From Cydia pomonella (Eukaryota > Arthropoda > Insecta > Lepidoptera > Tortricidae): a stretch of DNA of 64,000 nucleotides. A program made the translations under genes and the position numbers. This document shows positions 21,526 through 32,117 of the stretch, piece by piece. The DNA lies in the NCBI RefSeq assembly GCF_033807575.1, contig NC_084710.1, forward strand, positions 19,262,357 to 19,326,356, read 5' to 3'. The stretch's first letter is position 1. Each line of letters begins with the position of its first letter. The notes under the pieces are model-generated. The model searched no databases. It was given only the letters and a program-made list of their open reading frames with translations, and had not been told where the DNA came from.

Positions 21526-24500
21526 ATGGACAAGTTTAAACAAAAACGGAACATTAAGCCTTTTGATGGTGAAAAATATAGTATATGGAAATTTCGAATG
21601 CGATCGTTGCTCAGCGAACTAAATGTGATTGATGTTATTGACAACGAAATTCCTGAGATTCAAAATGAGGACTGGGTGAGCAACAATCGAGTGGCGAAGA
21701 ACATGCTAGTTGAGTATTTATCTGATTCGTATATTGGATTTGTAACTGACGCAATTACAGCCAAAGAAGTGTTTAAAAATCTTGATTCGTTGTATGAACG
21801 CAAAAGTTTAGCAACTCAATTGGCTTTAAGAAAAAAGCTTTTATGTTTGAAGCTACAGGGTGACATGTCCCTAGTAAAACATTTTACTATATTTGATGAT
21901 TTAATCACGGAGTTGATTGCGGCAGGGGCAAGATTAGACGAGACGGACAAGGTTGCGCATTTGCTGCTGACACTGCCTGGATCTTATGACGGCGTTATAA
22001 CGGCTATTGAAACTTTGTCGGAAGATAGCTTGACTTTAGTTTTTGTCAAAACCAGGCTGTTAGATCATGAAGTTAAATTGAAAAATGAAGGAGGTGATAC
22101 AAGTCTTAAAGTGTTACATGTTGAGAACAAAGGTCAAACCAGCAAGAAACGGAAATTAAGTGATGAACATCCAAATCATAACTACCCTCAACGAAATAAT
22201 AAGAGGTTCAAAGGAAAGTTCAAATCGAAATTTGTAAAATGTCATCACTGTGGTCGCAAAGGACATACTAAGAACGATTGTTATTACTTTAAGAGGAGCA
22301 ACATCCAGCAAAATAACCCGGACAGGACGAGAACAGTTCAAAATGTTCAGTTAAATCAAGCATCAACGTCAGATGATTTTTCTGGATTTGCATTTATGAC
22401 CGGCGCGCACCTGCAAGAAAATAACGCAAATAAACTGACGTTTTTATTGGACTCCGGTGCATCGGAACATCTTATAACCAGGGATGATTTTTTTAATACT
22501 TGCGAAACATTAAGTACACCTGTAAAAATGTCTATTGCTAAAACTAATACATTTATTTCAGCAACAAAACGAGGCCATATCAATGTCGTCAGCAATGTCG
22601 GCGTCCCTGGTGTTTTGGAGAACGTGCTGTTCAGCCCGGAGGTGCCATACAACTTGCTGTCAGTTTCGAAGATGCAGAAGGCTGGCTTCACAATAATATT
22701 CGATTCAGATGGGACCTGCCGCATCACGAGGGATGGTGAGGTCATCATGAAAGGTAAACCTTCGCGCAATTTAATTGCTATAGATTTTGATCTGCCTGCC
22801 AGAATAAATCAGTCTGTTTCCCAAGTATGTCAGAGCAGTAATAATTCTTACAAATTATGGCACGAACGTTTAGGTCATATAAGTATAACGAAATTCCTTG
22901 AAATGAAAGGGAATAATATGGTTGAAGACATGCAACAGATTGAAAAAGTTGTTCCAAATGACAACTTGTGCGAAGCTTGCATAAATGGGAAACAGACGCG
23001 ACTACCATTTAACAAAGTTAAGGATAAAAGTTATGTTAAACGACCTTTATTCATTGTGCACTCAGATGTCTGTGGTCCTATTACTCCACCGACAACTGAC
23101 AACAAAAATTATTTTGTTCTGTTTGTTGATCAGTATACACATTATTGTGTCGTATATACACTAACGTATAAATCAGACGTTTTCTCAGCATTTAAGGACT
23201 TTGTTGCAAAAAGTGAAGCAAAGTTTAATGTTAAATTAGTCAATTTGTATTGCGATAACGGTGGAGAATATTTATCTACCGACATGAAAGATTTTTGCAA
23301 GGAAAAGGGTATAACTTATCATTTAACAGTACCTAGGACTCCACAGTTAAATGGTGTGTCTGAACGCATGGTTCGGACAATAACTGAAAAGGCTCGTTCT
23401 ATGTTAACTGGTGCTAAATTGAATAAATGTTTGTGGGGTGAAGCAGTGCTAACTGCTGTACACTTAATCAATATAACACCAACAAGGGCTTTAAAACAGT
23501 CTAAAACACCATATGAGATGTGGCACGACAAAAAACCTAGTATCAAAACCCTTAAAGTGTTTGGTTCAACTGTGTTTGTCCATAATAAAACCGGTAAAAC
23601 TAAATTTGATGACAAGTCTTGGAAAGGCATATTGGTAGGTTACGAGCCAAACGGTTATAAGGTATGGAACACAGAATGCGAAAAATGTGTTACTGTCAGG
23701 GATGTTGTGGTGGATGAGACGAATTTTCTTGTGTCCAGGCCAAGGCCAGAAGGGAGTAAAGTTGAATATTCCCAGGACAAAACTGATAGTGCCCTTGTGC
23801 CAAAATCAGTATCACAAAAGTCTCAAGATACACACGTTCCTAAATCAACGTATTCGAAAGTTGATGAGCAAGGCAGGCCAAGTAAAATTCGCAGATTAAA
23901 TTCAAATGAACCACTTGAAACTGAGATGAACTCTGATACGTCCGAGACACCTGTAAATACTGATGAGTCGAACCTAAGTGCACCTAGAAGGAGTGATAGG
24001 CTTAAGGGTCGTACGCCTGTGTCATATAATGAAATTGATGACGATTATTTGTATAGTGTACAGTCATTTACAGGTAAAGTACCGAAAACATTTCATGACA
24101 TTAATACCCTTGATGATAGGCCTCAGTGGGAGAAGGCAGTTAGGGATGAATTAAATTCATTAAAAATAAATGATACGTGGTCACTTGTACCACGACCCGC
24201 GAATAAAAACATAGTCGATTGTAAATGGATTTTTACGATTAAAAGTGACGGATTTGGAAAGCCTTTACGGTACAAAGCTCGTCTTGTAGCTCGAGGTTTT
24301 AGCCAAGAATATTTGACTGACTATAATGAAACTTTTGCACCCGTTGCAAGAATAGCTAGTTTTCGATTTATAATTAGTTTTGCTAATCAAAATAACTTAT
24401 TAATTCATCACATGGATGTTAAGACAGCATTTTTAAATGGAACTCTAAAAGAAGAAATATATATGAAAGTTCCAGATGGCGTTTTGAATAAAAATAATTA

Positions 24501-25617
24501 CGTGTGCAAATTAAACAAAGCTTTGTATGGGCTTAAACAAGCTGCAAGATGTTGGTTCGAAGTCTTCGAAAAATCACTTATGGAAAAAGGTTTTCAAAAT
24601 TCGTCAGTAGATAGATGTATATATATTATAGATAAAGGAGATATCAACAAAAATATATACGTTGTATTATATGTTGATGATTTGGTCATAGTGTGTGCCG
24701 AAATTCTAACAATGAATAATTTTAAAAATTACTTGAAAACAAAGTTTGAAATGACGGATCTTGAGGACATTCAATTCTTTCTCGGTATAAAAGTAACACG
24801 GTACAGTGACACTATTACCTTAGACCAAAGTGCATACATTCAAACTATACTTAGTAAATTTAACATGAGCAAATGTAATCCCGTGTCTACCCCCACTGAA
24901 GCAAAACTAAACTATGAGGCATTAAACTCAAAAACAAACTATGATGCCCCTTGTCGTAACCTTATAGGATGTTTAATGTATCTTATGTTATGTACACGAC
25001 CTGATTTGAGTGCTTCAGTAAATATACTAAGTCGGTATACAAATAATAATAATCAAGAATTGTGGCAATGTCTAAAAAGGGTACTGAGGTATATAAAAGG
25101 TACTATGGATTTAAAATTAACCTACAAAAGAGGTAGCTATGAAAATCTTTTAAGTGGGTATGCCGACTCTGATTGGGGAGGCAGTGATAATATTGACAGA
25201 AGAAGTACTACTGGTTATGTATTTCAATTGTTTGAGCGATGCACAATTACTTGGTGTACAAAGAGACAGGTTTCAGTTGCAGCATCATCTACTGAAGCTG
25301 AATATATGGCTTTATATGAAGCTGTTAAAGAAGCATTGTGGCTTAAGTCTCTTGCAAACAGTATTAATTTAAAAATAACTGACCCAATCATTATTTTTGA
25401 AGACAACAACGGATGCATAAGTATAGCTAATAATCCAACTTGCCACAAAAGGTCAAAACATATTGACATCAAATATCATTTCTCAAGGGAACAAGTTCAG
25501 AATAATGTAATAAAATTAATGCATGTTCCTACAGGTGATCAGTTGGCCGATGTATTGACGAAGCCGTTGCCTGCAGTTACTTTTCAAACGATGAGAAGCA
25601 GGATGGGTCTTGAATAA
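21526..25617 (+). CDS. Copia Gag-Pol polyprotein (1363 aa, intact)
   Basis: This is a single open frame with a good start context (AACAATGG). Domains in order: UBN2-like Gag (about residues 10-200), zinc knuckle CHHCGRKGHTKNDC (about 239-252), aspartic protease DSGAS (309-313), gag-pre-integrase LWHERLGHIS with CEAC (about 444-490), integrase with HSD, CDNGGEY and SERM giving D514, D577 and E613 (35 residues between the last two), copia RT (KTAFLNG, YVDD at 1049-1052), and RNase H (YADSDWGG at about 1212, SSTEAEYMAL at about 1255). All catalytic residues I can check are present. There is no internal stop or frameshift, and the length is close to the 1409 aa of Drosophila copia. Products act in virus-like particles and in the nucleus for integration. 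How Gag is over-produced is not shown by the sequence; Drosophila copia uses a spliced RNA. Confidence 0.97.
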   Translation: MDKFKQKRNIKPFDGEKYSIWKFRMRSLLSELNVIDVIDNEIPEIQNEDWVSNNRVAKNMLVEYLSDSYIGFVTDAITAKEVFKNLDSLYERKSLATQLALRKKLLCLKLQGDMSLVKHFTIFDDLITELIAAGARLDETDKVAHLLLTLPGSYDGVITAIETLSEDSLTLVFVKTRLLDHEVKLKNEGGDTSLKVLHVENKGQTSKKRKLSDEHPNHNYPQRNNKRFKGKFKSKFVKCHHCGRKGHTKNDCYYFKRSNIQQNNPDRTRTVQNVQLNQASTSDDFSGFAFMTGAHLQENNANKLTFLLDSGASEHLITRDDFFNTCETLSTPVKMSIAKTNTFISATKRGHINVVSNVGVPGVLENVLFSPEVPYNLLSVSKMQKAGFTIIFDSDGTCRITRDGEVIMKGKPSRNLIAIDFDLPARINQSVSQVCQSSNNSYKLWHERLGHISITKFLEMKGNNMVEDMQQIEKVVPNDNLCEACINGKQTRLPFNKVKDKSYVKRPLFIVHSDVCGPITPPTTDNKNYFVLFVDQYTHYCVVYTLTYKSDVFSAFKDFVAKSEAKFNVKLVNLYCDNGGEYLSTDMKDFCKEKGITYHLTVPRTPQLNGVSERMVRTITEKARSMLTGAKLNKCLWGEAVLTAVHLINITPTRALKQSKTPYEMWHDKKPSIKTLKVFGSTVFVHNKTGKTKFDDKSWKGILVGYEPNGYKVWNTECEKCVTVRDVVVDETNFLVSRPRPEGSKVEYSQDKTDSALVPKSVSQKSQDTHVPKSTYSKVDEQGRPSKIRRLNSNEPLETEMNSDTSETPVNTDESNLSAPRRSDRLKGRTPVSYNEIDDDYLYSVQSFTGKVPKTFHDINTLDDRPQWEKAVRDELNSLKINDTWSLVPRPANKNIVDCKWIFTIKSDGFGKPLRYKARLVARGFSQEYLTDYNETFAPVARIASFRFIISFANQNNLLIHHMDVKTAFLNGTLKEEIYMKVPDGVLNKNNYVCKLNKALYGLKQAARCWFEVFEKSLMEKGFQNSSVDRCIYIIDKGDINKNIYVVLYVDDLVIVCAEILTMNNFKNYLKTKFEMTDLEDIQFFLGIKVTRYSDTITLDQSAYIQTILSKFNMSKCNPVSTPTEAKLNYEALNSKTNYDAPCRNLIGCLMYLMLCTRPDLSASVNILSRYTNNNNQELWQCLKRVLRYIKGTMDLKLTYKRGSYENLLSGYADSDWGGSDNIDRRSTTGYVFQLFERCTITWCTKRQVSVAASSTEAEYMALYEAVKEALWLKSLANSINLKITDPIIIFEDNNGCISIANNPTCHKRSKHIDIKYHFSREQVQNNVIKLMHVPTGDQLADVLTKPLPAVTFQTMRSRMGLE

Positions 25618-25888
25618 GTTATTATTGTAATGATTGCAAACTGTGCTAAAATGATTTTCTGTATTGATAATTAAAATAATGAGTAAAATCAAATAAAGGG
25701 TCATAGCCTTACATGATTAATTAATTTGATGCAAATGGTCTGATTAGGTTTTTCTGGGTTTTCCCTAATCCTTGCAACGAATGTTGGATCATAATGTATT
25801 TCCCAGCATACACTCGGAAGTAATATACGGTTCCTGAATTAATGCTACTTGAATTTATATAAATAGGCGATTTATTTTTGAGGGGGCG

Positions 25889-26149
25889 TGTTGGTTTTAT
25901 TTAATAATTCATAAACAAAAATCAATCACATATAATATAATCAAATGTAAGTCGATACTTAATTAAATCGAATTATACATTGAAATGTAGCAACACTAAG
26001 TTACATTATTTTTACTGTGGTAATTCTCATATACCCTCTTTAGAACACGAACAGATCTGTACTTGCTTCCCAGTGTTTATGAAAGATAAATCAATATAAT
26101 TATCTAATCCGCATATAATCTTTTATTCCACGGCCCTAAAATTACAATA
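25889..26149 (+). repeat. 3' LTR of the copia element
   Basis: This is the same length and, as far as I can read, the same sequence as the 5' LTR, including the TA terminus. It is preceded by GAGGGGGCG, the polypurine tract that primes plus-strand synthesis, and followed by the TTATA target duplication. Confidence 0.95.
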
Positions 26150-26154
26150 TTATA

Positions 26155-27189
26155 TGGCCAATAATAGCGGTAATTTACCCGAAAAATATAAGTTCCTGAA
26201 AGTTGACAAGTTCGCAAAAAAACATATGATATGGCAAGGAATTTATAATTGCGGCTGTTAGACGAAAAGTTTTATAACATAGTCAACAATGAAGTCGGAC
26301 CTTTATATTAAAGAGTGCTTAGAGAAATGAGTATTGCCATTTATTAGAACCCATAACGGTCCTGTGAAATATTGGCCAGATTTAGCCAACTGCCACTACT
26401 CAAAAAAAGTTTTGGCATGGTATGCTAATAATCAAGCCAATTACATACCCCGCGAGATGAATCCTTCGAATTGTCCCCAATTTCAATCTATCAAAACTAC
26501 TGGGCAATCATGAAAAAATAAAATTAAACAAGACTAGTCAAATTGTCTAGAGTATCAATTCATTGCGATCTACAAGAAATCAACACGCCAAAAATGTTGA
26601 CAAAAGTGTTGTGCAGAAAATGACGGGGGTCCATTATGAAAACAGTTCGTAATTATTTACATAACAGAGATTTTTTTAAAATTTATACATTTTTGAAAGC
26701 TAAATACATTACTAAAATTCACCATTCATAACTTTCTTAATATATTAACTTAAAAAAATAACAATCTTCTAGTGCGTACCAATTCTATATGAACTATGCT
26801 TTAGAGCTTTAAGTGACTTAGTAAGACCGCTTGTAGTAAATCTATTTATTACACTAGGATTTAACCGTCCCGTAACCGTATTACCTCCGAAGGCGGTAAA
26901 CCGACTATTTCATTATCCTGACCAAGATTACTCCGTACAGCCTCCATCGTACATTTACAGTAAGGAGGTTGTTACACCGCTGCCGATTTGGGAGAGGCGA
27001 TGTTAGTTATTTTTTGTTCGTTCTTAGAAAACATGCTGGGAGGGTAAATAGACAGTGATTAACGAACAATACAAATGTATTATGAAAGTGTATCTAAAAT
27101 AATTCACGTTGATGCATTATAATAATTGTGATTGTTTTGATTACAACAGTTAAACCATTCTCTCATACATCACGGATTTTTTTTTTCAG
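26155..27189. other. Flank right of the copia insertion; nothing recognised
   Basis: No coding region, RNA gene or paired repeat is evident. Confidence 0.3.
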
Positions 27190-27488
27190 AATAAAATTAT
27201 TTTACTAATTTTACAAAATATCAAGTACAAATTAAATACAAAAAAGAATATAACTAAAGTAAAGAAGAACTAAGCATAGCTTGTACTAGGCGACGATATA
27301 CATATATACATAAATAAATAAACATATACTTACTTAAATATATGTATAGAAAATATCAACAACTCAGGAAAAAATATTCACAATTAAACACACAAATAAA
27401 TGTTGTTACCAGGATTCGAACCCGGGACCTCCAGTTTGACCAGCTTCGTATTCATAGCCTAGGTACTACCGACTAGGCTAGGGAGGCC
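27190..27488 (-). mobile_element. tRNA-derived SINE
   Basis: On the minus strand the element starts GGCCTCCCTAGCCTAGTCGG (A-box region near 27470) and has a B box GGTTCGAATCC (complement at 27412-27422). After it follow the body motifs TTTCCTGAGTTG and ATATCGTCGCCTAGTAC, then an AT-rich tail. Head, body and tail order match the common lepidopteran tRNA-derived SINE type. Pol III would transcribe it from the internal A and B boxes. The tRNA-like part does not fold as a functional tRNA, and about 220 bp of non-tRNA sequence follow it. The 3' limit is approximate. Confidence 0.8.
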
Positions 27489-28205
27489 ATTAAAATAGGT
27501 AGGTATACCTACTTGTTTTCAAAGAAAGTGACAAAATTATTATTTTTTCCATTTTTTTTAATTCAGGTAATTACTAAAAAAACTAAGCTTATTTACTAAG
27601 TAGGTATCGTTAATCCTGTAAGGTTTGTCTCGATACTCCGTAGTAGATTTTATTCAAAAATGAATTATCTTAAAAAACTGTTCAAGAAGTATGAAGTTGT
27701 TGTATTAGAAGACCTGTTCATATAAGTAATATTTTTAGTAGGTAGTTAGGCACCTATATACAAAAATATCTATATTGTTTGCTGACACAGGGACAGATCA
27801 CTGCCAGGAGTGGCGCCGCAGGCACCGCTTGATTGCTTTGATCGCAACGCTGTAAGTCAATTTCTTTTATTCATGGCACTTTATTATTGAATCATTTCGG
27901 TTGTCGTAACGCAAACTTTGTTAAACACCCTAAGAAAAACTCGACGATATTTTATTTTATGGAGTTTGTTACAAATCACTGAAATCACTTAGCGATATTT
28001 TTTTCTTTTAAACGATTTACAAACAGATTTTTGGTTACGAGTACAAAGAAGCATTTCGATTCTGCCTTGTTGGTGCAAAGTGAACTCAATGGGCTATTTA
28101 GGATTTAAAGATTTGTTTCATGCCAGGAAGAGAGTATGGTTAACTTCCTAATTGCCTATCATACACATACCCAAAAAATTGCCTGGCTTAAAAAAAAAAG
28201 CTCTA
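27489..28205. other. Intergenic stretch; nothing recognised
   Basis: AT-rich sequence without recognisable features. Confidence 0.3.
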
Positions 28206-28211
28206 TTTACC

Positions 28212-28308
28212 TATTCTCTACCAGTCAGCTGTTTTTATCATTCCTAACAATCAGAGAAAAGCGACCATTATTAGGAATACAATAAAGACAGCTATTTGGT
28301 GGAGAATC
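28212..28308. mobile_element. Small fold-back element (MITE-like)
   Basis: TATTCTCTACCAGTCAGCTG at the left pairs with CAGCTATTTGGTGGAGAAT at the right, and TTATCATTCCTAACAAT pairs with ATTATTAGGAATACAATAA. The arms are about 43 bp with several mismatches, around a loop of about 13 nt. No coding capacity. Confidence 0.55.
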
Positions 28309-28315
28309 ACTGTTT

Positions 28316-28375
28316 TTAGGGTTCCGTAGTCAACTAGGAACCCTTATAGTTTCATCATGTCCGTCTGTCCGGCCG
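28316..28375 (+). repeat. GGGTTCCGTA hairpin repeat, diverged copy
   Basis: TTTTTAGGGTTCCGTAGTCA is followed by AGGAACCCTTATAGTTTCAT and a GTCCGTCTGTCC tract. This is the same motif order as the minus-strand copies at 57473-57544 and 59080-59151, but diverged in the loop. Confidence 0.7.
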
Positions 28376-28703
28376 ATACTTTGCCCGTGCTTGTTAGTGC
28401 TTGAAAGCTGCAATTTGGCGTGGATAAATGCAGATAAAGTGGTAAAATAAAAACGTAAAAAAAAATTGTAGGGCACCTACCCTACACGTAAAGTGGGGAT
28501 GAATTTTGTTTTCAGTACAATTCTTCCCTTCTTAGTTAAAAGATGTACAAAGCGCTGCAAAGGTACACCCTTTTGCTTGTTATGTTCATGATACTCGACT
28601 TACCAATGGCCCCCGTTAAAGGGAGTATTGTGACGGACGGGTAACTTAGGAACCGTACACTGAGCATGACCCGACATGCTCTTGGTCGGCTTTTAAACCA
28701 GCT

Positions 28704-28770
28704 AATGTTGGGCATGGTAGACAATGTTTGGCATGGTAGGCAATGTTTGCCATGGTAAGCAATGTTGAGC
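28704..28770. repeat. 19-bp minisatellite, about 3.5 units
   Basis: The unit ATGTTTGGCATGGTAGGCA repeats with single substitutions from 28704. Three full units end at 28760 and are followed by a partial unit. It is non-coding in all frames that I checked. Confidence 0.85.
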
Positions 28771-28775
28771 AAGAA

Positions 28776-29093
28776 AACGGTAATCAATCTTCATGCCAAA
28801 TGGCTATTGAGCTCAGAAAAATTGACAAAAAGACTGCAAACGTAATATAAAACTCGACAACAAAAATGAAAGCACTAGCCTCCCTTTGGGCGAAGGTGCG
28901 GCTGTCAACGTCAGTCCAAATGATATTGATAAATTGTCGCCCGGTGGCTTCTATCAAATTAGATATTTTTCCTGATTCCGGGCCGCACCAAAAATGATTT
29001 GCATTATAATACTCGTAGTAGAATATCAGGTAAACTTTTCGGTTTGAGCTGGTGAAGTGAATAAAAATCACCTGATATTAGGTCAACTAGGTA
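28776..29093. other. Intergenic stretch; nothing recognised
   Basis: The 95-residue minus-strand frame at 28784-29071 has no recognisable motif and shows no splice or start context beyond chance. Confidence 0.3.
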
Positions 29094-29101
29094 TACTCAA
29101 C

Positions 29102-29450
29102 CAAGGCTCGGAAACCGGTTAAATTTCTAAACCGTTATCATCTACATGGCGCAAAACCTTTTAATTTCGGTTTCGTTAAAAAAACCGTTATTTTTAAACC
29201 GGTTTTTAAGAGAACAGTTCTTGTCAGATTAACCGGTTTAGAGCAATAAAAACCGGTTTCTTCCTATGTCGGTGTCTATGTTTACGTTGCACACCAACAG
29301 GCCGGTCGACCGTTTCGTCGCTCGTCAAATAAACCGGTTTTTTTAGGTTACATTAAAATTCTTAAAACGTTCGCGTTCTAATAAATGTTCGGAGGAAAAC
29401 CGAAATAAACCGGTATTTACCGGTATTTTATAAACCGGTTCCGAGCCTAG
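29102..29450. mobile_element. Complete non-autonomous hAT-type element, AACCGGTT-rich
   Basis: The element starts CAAGGCTCGGAAACCGG and ends CCGGTTCCGAGCCTAG, giving inverted termini of about 16 bp with two differences. The 8-bp direct repeat TACTCAAC flanks it exactly (29094-29101 and 29451-29458), as expected for hAT insertion. The 349-bp interior is studded with AAACCGGTTT-like motifs in both orientations, which probably serve as subterminal transposase sites. A diverged inverted fragment of the same family lies at 7605-7745. There is no transposase. Confidence 0.88.
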
Positions 29451-29459
29451 TACTCAACG

Positions 29460-30560
29460 AACTAGAATAATGAATAGAAGATTGACTATAGCTCAAAAAT
29501 GACCCCATGTGAATAGGGTTGGCACCTGTCAAAGGTTTGCATATATGGCGCCATCATAACTTGCCCCTTTTCTAGTTTTGTTCCATGAGACTTGGCTTAA
29601 AGGGCTGGCATCCAGGCCATAATATTTCAAATAAAAAACAAGAATTTGACACAATTCTAGGGATTGACGGGCATGTTATGCTGGCGCCGTCTGTAAAATA
29701 CTTCAACCGGCCGATGGGGGCCGAACGCTCAACAGTACTGCGCGCATGTTGGCAACGTCAAATATTGACGTACCGCGTAAAAGGTTTAACATATAGAATT
29801 TTATATTTTATGATCAAAACTTATTGACCAATCACAATTATTTTCATAGTGGGAAATTAATTGGGTACTACTCGTATTCAAAGTTGCGAGCAGGGTCTAT
29901 TTATGGAGAAGAGATAAATTTTAGTGATATGTGTCAGTCATATGGACCGTTTTAAGTACTATAATAGCGTAGTAACGATGTGACGATCCCATTGCCAACT
30001 GAATTCACCAGTCAGTCAACGAACGGCAGCGGCGAGCTGGGACGTAGCGACTTCATATACATATTCATATCTGAGCATCGTGGAGAAGCCCTGAAATACT
30101 TACTGGGTACCATTATCTTCCTATCAGTCAAGCGATGAGTTAACAAGGTTCAACGTACCTGAAAAAAGAAAAAGAAAATAGTAAACAAATGGTATATTTT
30201 TTCAAAATAGCGAAAACATTACTTTTGGCAACAATAAGTAGGTAAATGAAATGATTGATTACCTTCTAAAATCGTACTGTATATCTACAAGTATGTTGTA
30301 CAAAAACGATAAATGAAAAGTCACTAAGCCAGCCGCAAATATTGTTAACGAGAATTTCAGTCTCTGATTATACCCACAAAATGTATAAATTCGAATGGAG
30401 TTTTAAGCCCGGGCTACACATTTGCATTAATTAATTGCTTCTGCCTCGTCACCTTTTTTAATATTTCTGTTTTAGCTGTGATTTATTTTACGTCACGGCG
30501 TTTACGTGATTCGAACCCCGGGGTTCGTATACGAAAACGAAGGCTAATTGTCTAACTGCG
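29460..30560. other. Intergenic stretch with repeat-like sequence; no gene
   Basis: The part 29510-29790 (GGTTGGCACCTGTCAAAGG, ATGGCGCCATCA, CTGGCGCCGTCTG) reads like a dispersed lepidopteran repeat. An 80-residue frame at 29585-29827 falls in it. I see nothing firm in the remainder. Confidence 0.3.
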
Positions 30561-30564
30561 TCTT

Positions 30565-30830
30565 TTAAATAGAAATAGAAATAGAATTTGTTTTATTCAT
30601 AAACACACAAACAGTAATAGACAGACATAAAAGAGAACATAGTGAGAGTAAAGTGTCACGAAATGGCCTCATCTCAGCATGTTGCTGGCGACTTCCAGCG
30701 CTGATCTTCTTTTGTCTCACGGATAATGCAAGTGACGTAATATATGGATGGATAAAGATAGAGGCATTCACATTGTTTACTACCAGTAACATAAGTCCTT
30801 TTGAACATAGAGACGCCTGCATTTATTTAC
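30565..30830 (-). mobile_element. Probable 3' end of a non-LTR retrotransposon
   Basis: On the minus strand an open stretch reads SVRQKKISAGSRQQHAEMRPFRDT, followed by AT-rich sequence and the tail AATAAAACAAATTC, then (TATTTC)n at 30571-30590. A short C-terminal coding remnant followed by a simple-sequence tail is typical of LINE 3' ends in Lepidoptera. The family is not identified; an old processed sequence is the alternative. Confidence 0.45.
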
Positions 30831-30839
30831 AGTTATTTC

Positions 30840-31262
30840 TAATTAACAATAATATACAACAAAGCGTAAATATATTTTGACAAGATTTTGTAGACAAGTA
30901 CTTCGTAGTGTGTAGATTTTGCCTTATTGTCTGAAAAGACAACAACTACCGCATGTATAAATGGGTTGAGCTCAGAAGAATTGTTTGATACGATGCCCTT
31001 CAACAGCCGCTTTCTATCACGTCACCGTCCGCCGTCGATAGGGCATAGTGGGCATACATGCATCCTCAAACATTAGGCATACTATTAATTGTGGCTTTCA
31101 TCAGGGAAGGGATACATAAGGATGCTCGATGTTATTTATCTGATGGAAAGGTTCCTTAAATTATTATTATTAAAGTCGGCCTTATTTCTGATACTAAACA
31201 TTATTCTACATACTGTTAAAAATATATATAATATCTTATCACACATCGGTTTTCGCGGCTTC
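30840..31262. other. Intergenic stretch; nothing recognised
   Basis: No feature is recognisable. Confidence 0.3.
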
Positions 31263-31270
31263 GTCTCCAG

Positions 31271-32109
31271 CAGTGTTGGGCGTAATCAATTACTTGTGTA
31301 ATTTTAACTACATATTGGATTACATGTAGCTGAGTTATTTGTAGTTGATTACATGTAGTTAAAACTACTTGCAATTGTGATTAGTATGTAATATATAATC
31401 GTAATTACATTAATTTGTAATCAAAATTACTCAATTAGTTCTTGATAGGCATGATGAGCAAATGTAGAACTTTATTAGTACTCTCTCAGTAAACAAAAGT
31501 AATGCCCACCTGCAGACAAGCATACAAAAAAATTGCCAAAAGAGTGTAGGGAATTAGGTTGAGTATCTTTTAATTTAAAATATAAAAGGAAATGAAACAA
31601 AAAATGCAACTCTGTTCCAATTGTAAAAAGTTTAAATTGCATTGAACTAATTAGTCCTATGGGTAGGCCCGTGGTCCTTATAGGATAATATTTTTCATTC
31701 ATTTACTTAACCTCATCCCATATAAATTTAAAAAAATCCTCGGGTGCCGCTTCATGGAACTGACCAAACTCGTTTTTGCCCTAAAATGATCATATTTTTA
31801 ATAAGTCCCTTTACACCTTTACTGCACAAAATCATGTAAAACTAACATTCCTGTTTTTTATATGAAAAGTCAAACTTGATATGATCTTAACATATCAAGG
31901 TTGACTTTTCACATAAACTGGTTCATTTTTTAACTTGATTTGGGAAACAAAGATGATCGATTCGATTACTAACTACAAAATGTAGTTAATAATCGTTAAT
32001 CAAAGGCTCAACTACTTTTTTCTAGTACTTAATTGTAATTTGTAATTACAACTACATTTTGTAATCATATTCGTTAATCTGTGATCCAACTACTTTTTGC
32101 CCAACACTG
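31271..32109. mobile_element. Complete non-autonomous hAT-type element (CAGTGTTGGGC ends)
   Basis: The 839-bp element begins CAGTGTTGGGC and ends GCCCAACACTG. The 8-bp flanks are GTCTCCAG (31263-31270) and GTCTCTAG (32110-32117), a target duplication with one difference. Both ends carry dense GTAGTT, GTAATT and ATTACATGTAG subterminal motifs, characteristic of hAT ends. The middle contains a long hairpin (31861-31914). There is no transposase frame; the 75-residue minus frame at 31475-31702 has no family features. A truncated relative lies at 8558-8700. Confidence 0.9.
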
Positions 32110-32117
32110 GTCTCTAG

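Larger units (their letters stand above)
21163..26149 (+). mobile_element. Complete Ty1/copia LTR retrotransposon
   Basis: This is a 4987-bp element bounded by two 261-bp LTRs that I read as identical base for base. It is flanked by the 5-bp duplication TTATA (21158-21162 and 26150-26154). It contains a primer site right after the 5' LTR, one long polyprotein frame, and a G-rich polypurine tract (GAGGGGGCG) next to the 3' LTR. The domain order protease-integrase-RT-RNase H places it in Ty1/copia (Pseudoviridae group). Identical LTRs, a perfect target duplication and an uninterrupted frame indicate a very recent insertion that may be competent for transposition. Confidence 0.97.

Noticed and set aside
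26147..26149. Copia LTR ending at the CA of TTACA, three bases before the chosen end
   Set aside because: The five bases after that CA do not match the left flank, whereas ending at ACAATA gives a perfect TTATA duplication and places the primer site directly next to the LTR.
27405..27488. A tRNA gene on the minus strand
   Set aside because: The A and B boxes are good, but the cloverleaf is poor and a typical SINE body and AT-rich tail follow, so it is a tRNA-derived SINE.
30510..30527. CGAACCCCGGGGTTCG palindrome as a tRNA B box or regulatory site
   Set aside because: It resembles a B box on either strand but no A box lies at a suitable distance; one isolated 16-bp palindrome is weak evidence.
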